From CAYPNF01 sp964411985 (lineage in GTDB: Bacteria > Verrucomicrobiota > Verrucomicrobiia > Limisphaerales > J093): 64,000 nt of DNA. Both the position numbers and the translations under genes were made by a program. A model generated the notes under the pieces. It ran no database searches, was not told where the DNA came from, and saw nothing but the letters and a program-made list of their open reading frames with translations. Below are positions 1-8,212 of this stretch, one piece after another. Position 1 is the first letter of the stretch. Each line of letters begins with the position of its first letter. The DNA lies in the NCBI GenBank assembly GCA_964411985.1, contig CAYPNF010000022.1, positions 1 to 64,000 of the forward strand. Reading direction: 5' to 3'.

Positions 1-71
1 CGTAGCTCAGTTGGGAGAGCGCGTGAATGGCATTCACGAGGTCAGGGGTTCGATCCCCCTCGGCTCCACCA
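1..71 (+). tRNA. tRNA-Ala (GGC), 5' end cut by window edge
   Basis: Cloverleaf is readable from acceptor base 6 onward; the first five bases lie outside the window. The anticodon stem is 22-26 paired with 34-38 and the seven-base loop 27-33 carries anticodon GGC at 29-31, which reads alanine GCC codons. The T arm has the GTTCGATCC core (48-56), and the 3' acceptor strand CGGCTCC (61-67) is followed by discriminator A and an encoded CCA (69-71). The 3' end overlaps a palindrome described separately. Confidence 0.95.
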
Positions 72-86
72 TCTCTAAGAGATGGT
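68..86. repeat. Perfect inverted repeat overlapping the tRNA CCA end
   Basis: ACCATCTC (68-75) and GAGATGGT (79-86) form an 8-bp stem with a 3-base loop. The left arm uses the discriminator base and CCA of tRNA-Ala. No T tract follows, so it is not a standard intrinsic terminator; it may be a 3' processing or transcript-end hairpin. The remaining stretch up to the acyl carrier protein gene (87-205) shows nothing else. Confidence 0.6.
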
Positions 87-205
87 GCTCGCCAGAAGAC
101 AAAGTCGAGACGCTCCAGACCGCATCAAACGGGAACCTTCCCTTTCTGCTGGAGCCGACTCCCTGACGCAGAAGGAATCACTGGGTACCAAACCAGAGGA
201 AACGG

Positions 206-481
206 TCAGTTTGCGGGAGTCACTAGGGAAGCACTCTGATGTCGCGCCACCGCTTCGACGATCGAGGAGACATTCTGGAAGACGACTCGAGCAGCCTCAG
301 GATCGGGGATTTTCAATCCGTAATTCTTATCGAGGGCGACTACCAGTTGGAGCGCGTCAACAGAATCAAGTCCAAGACTGCCCGGCCCAAACAGGGCAAG
401 ATCGTCCGTGATCTCGTCTGCAGTTACCTGCAGCATCAGAGTTTCGACCATGATTCTTTTGATGTCTTCTTTGAGTGTCAT
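206..481 (-). CDS. Acyl carrier protein
   Basis: A 91-residue acyl carrier protein. The phosphopantetheine attachment motif GLDSVDAL places the modified serine at residue 40, inside the usual four-helix pattern (acidic helix II, PDPEAARVVFQNVSSIVEAV C-terminal part). It would carry growing acyl or polyene chains for the ketosynthase, reductase and dehydratase encoded further right. The ATG at 481 was chosen because ACP alignments begin at MTLKEDIK; an upstream ATG at 520 has a GAGG just before it and would add 13 residues. The gene is divergent from the lipoprotein/exporter operon, so the two share the 482-653 control region. No other ACP is visible in the cluster. It could be a dedicated secondary-metabolism ACP rather than the housekeeping one because no fab operon surrounds it. 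Confidence 0.9.
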   Translation of the reverse strand: MTLKEDIKRIMVETLMLQVTADEITDDLALFGPGSLGLDSVDALQLVVALDKNYGLKIPDPEAARVVFQNVSSIVEAVARHQSASLVTPAN

Positions 482-613
482 TATCAGCGTTGCGGCTTTA
501 AACTGCACCAGCAAGGGCATTACCTCAAGCCCAAATTCGTGGGAGCAGGGGGTCAGCGGGGGGGGCGTACGACATGCACGGGAGTGAGTCCGCTTCGGCG
601 TGCAAGCAAAGTT

Positions 614-644
614 TTGACAAGGACTCTTGTTCAGCAAGAATACT
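614..644 (+). promoter_or_regulatory. Possible promoter of the lipoprotein/exporter operon
   Basis: A perfect TTGACA -35 hexamer lies at 614-619. The best -10 match (AATACT, 639-644) is weak and 19 bases away. Transcription would begin at about 650, almost on the ATG at 654, so either the message is nearly leaderless or the match is fortuitous. Confidence 0.25.
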
Positions 645-653
645 CCGGTCCAT

Positions 654-1136
654 ATGCGAGCGTCTCAGCACTCATCCACTCGCACCATCCTTTCGATGGT
701 GCTTCTGGCGCTCATGTTCCTGAATGCAGGCTGCCAGACAACAAAACGCTCCCTGTTCACCACCGCCGGGCCCGGTTGGAAAACCTTAGAAGGGCAGGCC
801 CTGTGGAAGCCGAACTCGGATATCCCAGAATTGGGAGGGGAGATCGTCATAGCGACTCATGAGGATGGTCGCTGTCTGGTGCAGTTCTCCAAGACGCCTC
901 TTCCTTTGGTCATGGCGCAGACCACGGAGCGGGATTGGTTGATCACTTTTCCTCCACGCGACATGGCTTTTGCCGGAAGAGGTTCGCCCCCGACTCGGTT
1001 TCTGTGGCTGTATCTCAACCGGGCTTTAAGCGGACAAACCCTGCCAGCTGCGCTTCGCTTTCAGGCCAAAGCGGATGGGTGGCGATTGGAGAATACCCAC
1101 TCCGGGGAATCGGTTGAAGGGTTTCTGCAACCGTGA
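654..1136 (+). CDS. Small lipoprotein, DUF3261-like
   Basis: A 160-residue protein with a lipoprotein signal peptide: basic N-terminus, hydrophobic stretch, then lipobox LNAGC, with the lipidated cysteine at residue 27 from the ATG at 654. An upstream TTG at 627 would add nine residues. The mature part is short and beta-rich with a GWRLE motif near the C-terminus. Small lipoproteins of this kind (DUF3261) sit next to the MMPL exporter and LolA-like genes in aryl-polyene clusters, where they are thought to help place product in the outer membrane; the assignment here rests on position and size more than on a diagnostic motif. The stop overlaps the GTG of the next gene (GTGA), indicating translational coupling. 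Confidence 0.7.
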   Translation: MRASQHSSTRTILSMVLLALMFLNAGCQTTKRSLFTTAGPGWKTLEGQALWKPNSDIPELGGEIVIATHEDGRCLVQFSKTPLPLVMAQTTERDWLITFPPRDMAFAGRGSPPTRFLWLYLNRALSGQTLPAALRFQAKADGWRLENTHSGESVEGFLQP

Positions 1137-4100
1137 GAAACCTCCTTCGAGCTTGGTGGTGGGTGCCCTTGGCCCTTCTCGTGATCGTCGGACTCTTTCG
1201 GCTCCGGCTTGACCCGGATATCTTGAATCTGCTGCCGTCGGATCAACCGACGGTGCAAGGGCTCAAACTCTACCAGAAGCATTTTGCCAACGCTCGCGAG
1301 CTGATCATAACGCTGCGTGCTCCCGACCCGGAGCAGGCTGAGCGGCTGGCAGCCGTTCTGGGGAAGGGGTTGCACAGCAAGACCAATCTCGTCGAGGAGG
1401 TCACCTGGCAGCCACCATGGTTGGAGAACCCCGGCGAGTTGGCAGAAATGCTGGGGTGCATCTGGCTTAACCAGGCTCCCTTCCTCTTCGCTGAGCTAAC
1501 GAATAAGTTGGCTCCCTCCAATCTCACCCATTTGCTGGCAGAGACAAAAGAAGTGCTCGCCACCTCCCTGTCCCCCGTCGACATCGCCCGGCGCGCGTTT
1601 GACCCATTCGATCTTTCGAATATCCCCGCGCTCAGCGAGTTTGGCGGAGTCTCGATGGACCAAGGGCAGAGGCTCTTTGCATCTTCGGATGGCACCTACC
1701 GTCTCCTCTTTGTTCAGTCGAAGGCGCAGTTGGAGAGTTACTGGGAATGTGACCAATGGATGAAGGCCATCAAAGCGGCGGTGGACGAGTATTGTGGCGA
1801 TTCCCACGACTGGGAGGGTGTCGTCATTCGCTATACCGGACGCCCTGTCTTTGTGACCGAAATTGCCGCGAGCATGCAAGCCGACCTCAGCGGGTCGGTC
1901 ATCGGTACGGCTGGGATTATTGCACTCTTGTTTTGGCTGACCCATCGGCGCTGGCTGCCGATGCTCTGGCTCCTGGCTTTGTTGGCGCTTATTCTGTTGG
2001 CAACGCTCGCCCTGGGGGGATTGGTGCTGGGCCCGATCTCCGTCGTGAGCATGGGGTTTGCCGCGGTTCTGCTGGGTCTGGCGGTGGACTATGCAGTGAT
2101 CCACTACCAGGAAGCCTTGGCGCACCCCAACCTGACGGTACCCGAAATTCGGAGGGCGATCGCACCCAGCATTCTTTGGGCAGCGATCACCACGATATGC
2201 GCATTCCTCGTGCTCAACCTGGGAGGCCTTCCTGGATTAGCCCAGCTGGGTACGCTAGTGGCGATCGGGGTGTCCGTTGCCGCTCTGGTGATGGTTCTCG
2301 TATATCTGCCGCCATTGTTCCCAGAGCGTCGAGGCCCGGGAAACACTCACCACTGTGCTAGGTGGTGGACTTTCCTTATTCCTCCCCGCGAAACCCTAGT
2401 TTTGCGCCTGAACTCTCAGGACCGAGGCAAATGCTGGTGGTCGGTGCAGATCACCGTCTTGACGCTCCTGCTCTCCGCTGCAGCCATCTGGAACTCGTGG
2501 CCGCACTTAGACCGGAGCGGGGGTGCACTCCAGCCGCAACGAGGCGAGGCTCAGTCAGCCTTGGAGGAAATGACTCTTCAGATGGGAATCCCGAAGGACA
2601 CATTGTGGGTTGTTGTTCCCGGTTCCGATGAGTCGGTAGTGCATCGACGTCTCACTCAGGCCGAAGGTCTTCTACATCGAGCCCAATCCGAGGGGCTCAT
2701 CGGGCAATATGTATTGCCAACCTCCTTGTGGCCACACCCGGAGAACCAGCACACCAACCGACAGACCGCTGCCGCTCTAGTCTCCATGGGGGCGGCGTTG
2801 AAAGACTCGGCCCGGAAAGAAGGGTTCAGCGAGGACGCGCTGTTCTTGACAGACGAGTTGATGCGGACTTGGGGACGAGCGGCCGGTCCTGAGGCTGTGG
2901 TCTGGCCCACTAACCGGGTGGCCCAGTGGCTGTTGAAGCGTTTCGTCGCGCGTGCCACCAACGAGTGGTTTGCCATGGGTGCTGTCTATCCTCAAACCAA
3001 CGTTGCGATCTCATCGCCGTTGACGAAACTCTCCCAAGACTTGGCCGACCAGCAGATTCTCCTCTCCGGCTGGGATCTTTTGGGAACGACTACGCTCAAG
3101 CGAGTGCAAGAACGGTTATGGTACATCGTCGCCCCCATGGTATTCCTGGTCTTGACGTCGCTCTGGCTGGCCTTCCGCCGTCCCACCGAGATTCTCCTTG
3201 GGGTGGCAGCCTTGGCCCTGGGAGGAGTCTGGTTGCTCGCCATCATGTCCCTCGCTGGATGGTCATGGAACCTGCTAAACCTGATGGCGGTTCCTCTCAT
3301 CCTTGGAACAGGAGTGGATTACAGCATCTTCATGCAGATGGCCTTGCGGCGTCATAACGGAGACGTTCGTATCGCGCGGAGTTCCATCGGCCGTGCGCTG
3401 CTCCTATGCGGGGGCACTGCCGTGGCGGGCTTCGCTTCGCTTGCATGGTCGAGTTATCCGGGCATGGCCAGTCTGGGGAAAGTGTGTGCGGTAGGCATCG
3501 CCGCGAACGTCTTGATCGCGGTCTTCCTTCTGCCGAGTTGGTGGCGGCTTTGCAGTGGTGCCCAGGAAAATGGTCCCTCCGCCGACGGCCAGTTGCGAAA
3601 AGGTTTTCCAGCGTCGTCGCTTTATCGCGCAGGAATCTGGCGGGTGGGGTTGTTCTTGGCTCGAGTTATCCCCCGCTGGGCAAGCAACATGGCCTGTGTC
3701 GCGATGGCAGAAGCCCATTTCCTGCTCGACGCCCAGCGGCGCGAAATCGTTGTTCGCAACCTACAGCCAGCCTGCGGAGAAGACCGGACGCTCGCGGGGA
3801 AAACCGCGCGCCGTCTTTATCGGAATTTCGCCATCAAGCTTGTCGAACTGTGGAGGCTCGAGGCTGGGATTCCAGCAGATCAATGGGTGGCGGACCCAGG
3901 TGCACTTAGGATCATCGAGGAGGCTCACCTAAGAAAACGGGGAATCTTGTTTGTCACGCTGCACCTCGGGAATTGGGAGTTGGGTGGCATTTTGCTATCG
4001 AAGCTTGGGATCCGCCTGGGAGTGCTCACTTTGGCTGAGCCTGATGAAGGCCTGATGGAGATTCGAACCGCATCCAGGGCTCGCTGGGGAATCGACACCG

Positions 4101-4489
4101 TCGTTCTGGGGAGGGACAGCTTTGCACTTCTGGACGTGGTCAAGCGTCTTGAAAACGGGGGCACGCTCGCTGTTGCGATTGATCGTCCCTCAAAGCTGGA
4201 CCACTCGCAGGTGGAGTTTTTTGGGCGATCCTTCGCCGCATCTCCCTTGGTGGCAGAGTTAGCAAGGATGACGGGCTGTGCCCTGCTGGGGGTTACGATC
4301 GTGAGGCGGCCGGAGGGTTTTGTCGTGCATGTGCTTCCCGAAATCACCTATGATCGGCGAGCGATTGGTAATCGAGATGGCCGCCTGAAACTAACACAAG
4401 GAATCATGCATTTGATGGAGCCCGAAATCAGGAAGGACTTGGATCAATGGTACCAGTTCACGCCGCTATGGCCCGATTCATGCCCATGA
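1133..4489 (+). CDS. MMPL/RND-type exporter fused to LpxL-like acyltransferase
   Basis: An 1118-residue two-part membrane protein. Residues 1-807 form a duplicated RND/MMPL exporter: a single N-terminal helix (about 8-24), an extracytoplasmic loop, a helix bundle at 256-395 with the typical acidic GLAVDY motif (Asp319), a second loop, and a second bundle at about 661-805 with GTGVDYSIF near 726. Residues 815-1118 form a lysophospholipid/lauroyl acyltransferase of the LpxL/HtrB type with the catalytic HLGNWE box (His944, Glu949) and a downstream AIDRPS motif. The likely role is acyl transfer of a finished lipid chain coupled to export across the inner membrane. In related clusters the acyltransferase is usually separate or fused to a glycosyltransferase; here it is fused to the exporter and the glycosyltransferase is encoded alone. 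Starts with GTG inside the preceding stop codon. Confidence 0.9.
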   Translation: MRNLLRAWWWVPLALLVIVGLFRLRLDPDILNLLPSDQPTVQGLKLYQKHFANARELIITLRAPDPEQAERLAAVLGKGLHSKTNLVEEVTWQPPWLENPGELAEMLGCIWLNQAPFLFAELTNKLAPSNLTHLLAETKEVLATSLSPVDIARRAFDPFDLSNIPALSEFGGVSMDQGQRLFASSDGTYRLLFVQSKAQLESYWECDQWMKAIKAAVDEYCGDSHDWEGVVIRYTGRPVFVTEIAASMQADLSGSVIGTAGIIALLFWLTHRRWLPMLWLLALLALILLATLALGGLVLGPISVVSMGFAAVLLGLAVDYAVIHYQEALAHPNLTVPEIRRAIAPSILWAAITTICAFLVLNLGGLPGLAQLGTLVAIGVSVAALVMVLVYLPPLFPERRGPGNTHHCARWWTFLIPPRETLVLRLNSQDRGKCWWSVQITVLTLLLSAAAIWNSWPHLDRSGGALQPQRGEAQSALEEMTLQMGIPKDTLWVVVPGSDESVVHRRLTQAEGLLHRAQSEGLIGQYVLPTSLWPHPENQHTNRQTAAALVSMGAALKDSARKEGFSEDALFLTDELMRTWGRAAGPEAVVWPTNRVAQWLLKRFVARATNEWFAMGAVYPQTNVAISSPLTKLSQDLADQQILLSGWDLLGTTTLKRVQERLWYIVAPMVFLVLTSLWLAFRRPTEILLGVAALALGGVWLLAIMSLAGWSWNLLNLMAVPLILGTGVDYSIFMQMALRRHNGDVRIARSSIGRALLLCGGTAVAGFASLAWSSYPGMASLGKVCAVGIAANVLIAVFLLPSWWRLCSGAQENGPSADGQLRKGFPASSLYRAGIWRVGLFLARVIPRWASNMACVAMAEAHFLLDAQRREIVVRNLQPACGEDRTLAGKTARRLYRNFAIKLVELWRLEAGIPADQWVADPGALRIIEEAHLRKRGILFVTLHLGNWELGGILLSKLGIRLGVLTLAEPDEGLMEIRTASRARWGIDTVVLGRDSFALLDVVKRLENGGTLAVAIDRPSKLDHSQVEFFGRSFAASPLVAELARMTGCALLGVTIVRRPEGFVVHVLPEITYDRRAIGNRDGRLKLTQGIMHLMEPEIRKDLDQWYQFTPLWPDSCP

Positions 4490-5268
4490 ACACTCAAAGC
4501 CCCTCATTCTGCCCGGCCAAACCCGCGAAGCGCCCCGGTTGCTCTCGTACCAATCGGTTTGTCGCTGTCGAGGGTTACCACCGCTTCCAAAGCATTCTTG
4601 GGGGGATTCTGGCTGCGGCGTTTGGGGTATCTCTAGCGGTTCTGCCCGCAAGGGCTTCCGACGCGGATAACATCGTTGATCGCTGGTGTGCTGCGCAGAC
4701 GAATATCCACACCTGGACGGCGGACCTCACTCAGACTCGCACTCTTAAAGTGCTTTCTCAACCTCTCTATTCCACGGGCAGCGTATGGGTTGCCATGCCC
4801 AACCGGTTTCGGTGGGAAATCGGAAAGCCTCCCCAGACCATTGCACTGCGTCAGCCTGACCAGTTAATGCTGATCTACCCAAGACTCAAGCGCGCTGAGA
4901 AATACCCTTTGACCGAAGCCCAGAGTGGCCCTTGGAAGGATGCAATGGCGCTGCTGGACGCCAGTTTCCCCAAGAGCCGTCAGGAGCTCGAGTCGCGATT
5001 CTCCATCCAGTCCATTAGGACAACGAATTCGCTCGTCGAGCTTTTGCTCCAGCCAAAGAGCCCGGCCGCGCGGAAGTTTATGACCGGAGTACTTGTGTCG
5101 TTCCACACGAATGAATTTACGCCCGTGGCGACAGAGCTGAGGTTTGGCGACGGGTCGTCGATGCGAAATGATTTCACCAATGCGGTTCTCAATGTGCCTA
5201 TTCAAGAGGATTTATTTGAGGCCAAACTCGGACCTGACTACAAGACCGTAGAACCTCTGAAACAATGA
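4486..5268 (+). CDS. LolA-like outer-membrane lipoprotein carrier
   Basis: A 260-residue exported protein; the ATG at 4486 overlaps the preceding stop (ATGA). An unusually long basic/Cys-containing N-terminal stretch of about 33 residues precedes the hydrophobic core ILGGILAAAFGVSLAVLPARA, so secretion may begin at a later start or use a long n-region. The mature part follows the LolA pattern: helix with WTADLTQTRTLK, then beta strands with GSVWVAMPNRFRWEI and LMLIYPRLKRAEKY, an 11-strand half-barrel that shields acyl chains. In aryl-polyene and flexirubin clusters this family is taken to carry the lipid product across the periplasm. Not the housekeeping LolA by context, since it lies between the exporter and a dehydratase. 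Confidence 0.85.
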   Translation: MNTQSPSFCPAKPAKRPGCSRTNRFVAVEGYHRFQSILGGILAAAFGVSLAVLPARASDADNIVDRWCAAQTNIHTWTADLTQTRTLKVLSQPLYSTGSVWVAMPNRFRWEIGKPPQTIALRQPDQLMLIYPRLKRAEKYPLTEAQSGPWKDAMALLDASFPKSRQELESRFSIQSIRTTNSLVELLLQPKSPAARKFMTGVLVSFHTNEFTPVATELRFGDGSSMRNDFTNAVLNVPIQEDLFEAKLGPDYKTVEPLKQ

Positions 5269-5708
5269 CTCCAAATCCGGAACTCCTGAAGAGTGCAATC
5301 GGAGCTTTGCCTCACGGCGAGGGTTTCCGCTTTGTGGATCAGTTGGTTAGCCTGATTCCTGGCAAGGAAGGTGTGGGAGAATACCGAGTCCGCGCGGGTG
5401 AACCCTTTCTTTTAGGCCATTTTCCTGGCAATCCCATGCTTCCCGGCGTCTTGTTGGTTGAGGCTGCAGCTCAGCTGGCAGGCATTGTGGCGCAAAACGA
5501 TCCCCACATTCCCCCCGTGGCAAATCTCAGGCTCAGTGCTCTTCGCATGGTGCGAATCTACGGAACCGCCAGGCCAGGCCAGGTGTTGAGGATCGAGGCA
5601 CAAGTGGTGGGAAGGCTGGGCCTCATGATTCAGGCAAATGCGCGTGCGTTTGTGGAGGAGAAGCTGATTCTGGAGGCTGAACTCACTCTCGGGGGGCGAG
5701 CCGACTAG
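5265..5708 (+). CDS. FabZ-like 3-hydroxyacyl-ACP dehydratase
   Basis: A 147-residue hotdog-fold protein. The FabZ/FabA-type active site is intact: GHFPGNPMLPGVLLVEAAAQ holds the catalytic His52 and Glu66. The family removes water from 3-hydroxyacyl-ACP to give a trans-2-enoyl chain; without an enoyl reductase in the cluster, repeated action would leave conjugated double bonds. Overlaps the LolA-like gene by ATGA and closes the operon that starts at 654. Its last codons overlap the end of the convergent ligase gene by four bases. Length matches FabZ (about 145-150). Confidence 0.9.
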   Translation: MTPNPELLKSAIGALPHGEGFRFVDQLVSLIPGKEGVGEYRVRAGEPFLLGHFPGNPMLPGVLLVEAAAQLAGIVAQNDPHIPPVANLRLSALRMVRIYGTARPGQVLRIEAQVVGRLGLMIQANARAFVEEKLILEAELTLGGRAD

Positions 5709-6997
5709 TTTGGTCTCTCACGAGAGTCGTGATCTTTTGCCCTTCTTTCCAGATATCGTCGGCGCCACTCTGCCCGAGGCATTTTCCCTCGTTCGTTGGC
5801 TGCTAAAGCCTCAACAAACCACCATTCGCGGGGCACCTGCCAACCCGGAAGGCTCTTGAGAAGGTGCTGCTTGAACCTCTCTGAATCATGCGGTCCGCTG
5901 GTCGCCAGGCAGGCGACAATGATTTCCTTTCTCGCCTCGTCCCGGCTCGGAACACCAAAGACCAAACAGTCGGCCACATCCGGGTGGCACGCCAAGGCTC
6001 GCTCGATATCGCCGGGCGACACCTTGCGCCCCGCTACGTTGATCTGATCCCCGATTCGCCCTCGAAGGTAGATGCGTTCATCGAGGATATCCGCCAAATC
6101 GCTCGTTGTGAAACAGCCATTGCCCAAGGATGCGTCCGGAATAGGCCAGTAGGTGGCACCAACGGCCCTGCTGCGCACCTTCAGGCAGCCTTCCTCCCCG
6201 ACTTCAACGTGAACGTTCCGCATGGGCAGGCCGGCTAGATCCTCGGAATGGCGCGGGCTTTCGCTGGCATCATAGGCTATGCCGCCACATTCGGAAGAGC
6301 CGTAGAAATTGTGGATCTTCAGTCCCAAATCCTTGTAGACCTTCTCCTCAAGGCTCCTTTGCAGCGGAGCCCCGGCTGAAATCGCCAGTCGCACCAAACC
6401 TGGCCGGAGGATCCCAGCGTCCGACCAGGTGCGCCACAGAGCGGGCACAGCGGGAAGGGTGACATGCGGATGATCTCTGAGGGCCCGGCGAACCACCTCC
6501 GGCAACGGCGATGTCGTCAGGATCAAGGGTATTCCGTGAAGGACCAAAGGCAGCACCAGATTGGAGAAGCCATAGGAATGAGCCATGGAGATGACCCCTA
6601 GGTTGGGCGATTCCGGGACGAGTCCCATGGTGGTGACAATGTTCTCCGCGTCGGCCACCAACTGCTCCGGCGCAAACGCAATCATGCGCGCGATTCCTGT
6701 CGTGGCTGACGTCATCTTCAAATGGCAAAACGGAATTCCGGGGTTCGGTACCGAGATCGCATCTTGGTTTTGTTCCAGCGGACAGACCACTGCTTGGTCT
6801 CGCCAGGCCCGGAGCAGGGTGAGAATGAACTCTGGACCATGCCCGTGGGGATAAACGACCTCTCCCTTCAACCGTTCGGAGTTTTCGACCGCAGCCGCCA
6901 ACTCCCTGAAGGTCCACCGGCGACTCGAGCCCGCATCCCACAGGGCACACTCTGTGCCGTGTCTGCGAGAGACCTGTCGCCAGTATTCGTAAAGCAT
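5705..6997 (-). CDS. AMP-dependent acyl/aryl ligase (ANL superfamily)
   Basis: A 430-residue adenylating enzyme, somewhat shorter than most acyl-CoA synthetases. Core motifs are present: TSATTG phosphate loop (96-101, with Ala in place of the usual Gly), NFYGSSECGG (230-239), TTSDLADI with the ribose-binding Asp300, YLRGRIGDQINVAGRKVSP hinge (310-328), and ERGKMPRAE with the C-terminal catalytic Lys405. It probably loads a carboxylic-acid starter onto the ACP, as the ligase does in aryl-polyene clusters. Starts at ATG 6997 with AGGA nine bases upstream. Convergent with the dehydratase gene and divergent, 39 bases away, from the papain-like gene. Substrate cannot be read from sequence. Confidence 0.88.
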   Translation of the reverse strand: MLYEYWRQVSRRHGTECALWDAGSSRRWTFRELAAAVENSERLKGEVVYPHGHGPEFILTLLRAWRDQAVVCPLEQNQDAISVPNPGIPFCHLKMTSATTGIARMIAFAPEQLVADAENIVTTMGLVPESPNLGVISMAHSYGFSNLVLPLVLHGIPLILTTSPLPEVVRRALRDHPHVTLPAVPALWRTWSDAGILRPGLVRLAISAGAPLQRSLEEKVYKDLGLKIHNFYGSSECGGIAYDASESPRHSEDLAGLPMRNVHVEVGEEGCLKVRSRAVGATYWPIPDASLGNGCFTTSDLADILDERIYLRGRIGDQINVAGRKVSPGDIERALACHPDVADCLVFGVPSRDEARKEIIVACLATSGPHDSERFKQHLLKSLPGWQVPREWWFVEALAANERGKMPRAEWRRRYLERRAKDHDSRERPN

Positions 6998-7036
6998 TTA
7001 CAGCTTCCTAACTCATGGATAGTTTAGCGGGCAAGC

Positions 7037-7771
7037 ATGAAGTTGGCCTCTGAATGCGCCCCTGCTAGTTTTTCCTTTGAGAGGGATACGTTTCCTTTTG
7101 CGAACGAGCTGGTCTGGCAGTACCACTTTGATCCCGCCACGGGAAGGATGCCCACCTTTCAGACCCAACCACCGCCTACCTATTCGCACCGCTGCTTCGT
7201 TTTGGTCCGTTCCGTCAGACAGTTCCTCTATCACGCCCGTTTTGATTCGTCTAAGCCGCGCACCAGTTCGTCGAATTACCAGCGGCTTGTTTCCGAGGTC
7301 GTGTCACGCAGCCCGCGTCGACGCAGCGCACCTGGGCGCGAAATCCCAATTCCTGGCTTCGTCGGTTTGCGCGAGTTTAGCCGTGAATGTGAATCGATCC
7401 TCAAAGCAAACTGTGGGGGGCCAGTTCAATCCTATTTTGTCAGAAGCCATTGGCGCATGGTGTTCCCCATCACCAGAGCCCATCAGGAGCGGATGGCACG
7501 GCAATTGGCTGCTAGCCTGGCGAATGGAAATACGCCGATCGTTCACCTGTTCCGTTTTCCCCGGATCACCATCAACCACGGCATCCTGCTCTTTGGAGTC
7601 CGTGAGGAGGATGAGAGGAGTGTATTTGACGTGTACGACCCCAACATTCCCGAGCATCCCCTTCAACTGTACTATTGGAAGGCCAAGAAGGTGTTTGATT
7701 TTCCGCCTACCAAGTATTGGCCGGGTGGCCCTTTGAACTTATTCGAGATGTTTCTGGGAGGACTCTACTGA
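7037..7771 (+). CDS. Papain-fold-like protein of unknown function
   Basis: A 244-residue soluble protein with no signal peptide. The C-terminal block INHGILLFG...FDVYDPN (His181, Asp201) resembles the His/Asp part of papain/C39-like folds in which a HxVLxYG strand is followed by YDPNxP. The matching N-terminal cysteine is plausibly Cys53 in HRCFVLVRSVRQFLYHARF, although the usual Cys-Gly-Gly-Met around the nucleophile is missing. A basic RSPRRR segment lies at 91-96. It could act as a thioesterase/amidase-like release or transfer enzyme, which the cluster otherwise lacks, but this is inference only. No clear Shine-Dalgarno sequence precedes the ATG. Alone on its strand between two minus-strand genes. 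Confidence 0.6.
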   Translation: MKLASECAPASFSFERDTFPFANELVWQYHFDPATGRMPTFQTQPPPTYSHRCFVLVRSVRQFLYHARFDSSKPRTSSSNYQRLVSEVVSRSPRRRSAPGREIPIPGFVGLREFSRECESILKANCGGPVQSYFVRSHWRMVFPITRAHQERMARQLAASLANGNTPIVHLFRFPRITINHGILLFGVREEDERSVFDVYDPNIPEHPLQLYYWKAKKVFDFPPTKYWPGGPLNLFEMFLGGLY

Positions 7772-7796
7772 GCAGTAGAACGGAACGGAGTAGGGT

Positions 7797-8153
7797 CTAT
7801 TTCTCCGACTTCTTGGGCTGACGGAAGGCAACTCCGAAGAAGAACATGCCGCAGGCATTGATGCCCGCGATATACCCAATCTTATAGATTTGTGGGGTTG
7901 TCCCTGACGCATATATGGGCACGTCTCTTCCCATCAGAAGCGCGGGCAACGCGGTTGGCATCAAGGCCCCGTGGAGCATTCCTAGGGCAAAAGTGCAGGG
8001 TTTGTCGGAACCGTAAAAACGGGGTACCGCCCAATCGTAGGCGAGGCCGAGAATCAACCCCATGGAGACCAAGGTCGCGATCTTGACGATCCACCTTCTT
8101 AGCCAAGGTCGAGTTGCCAGGACTCCCTGGAGAGTTGGTTGCGACTGCGGCAT
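7797..8153 (-). CDS. Small three-helix membrane protein, unknown function
   Basis: 118 residues with three hydrophobic segments (about 22-42, 56-73 and 89-107) and short polar ends, ending in a lysine-rich tail. The motif FALGMLHGALMPTALPALLMGRD followed by YKIGYIAGINACGMFFFG looks conserved-membrane-like rather than random. Convergent with the papain-like gene and on the same strand as the glycosyltransferase, 59 bases downstream of it, so the two may be cotranscribed. No function can be assigned; a partner of the glycosyltransferase or exporter is possible. Confidence 0.7.
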   Translation of the reverse strand: MPQSQPTLQGVLATRPWLRRWIVKIATLVSMGLILGLAYDWAVPRFYGSDKPCTFALGMLHGALMPTALPALLMGRDVPIYASGTTPQIYKIGYIAGINACGMFFFGVAFRQPKKSEK

Positions 8154-8212
8154 GACTCACAACCATGTCTGTCCAGCCTGTTCACAGGCAAGTAGATTAT
8201 AGTGAGAAACGT

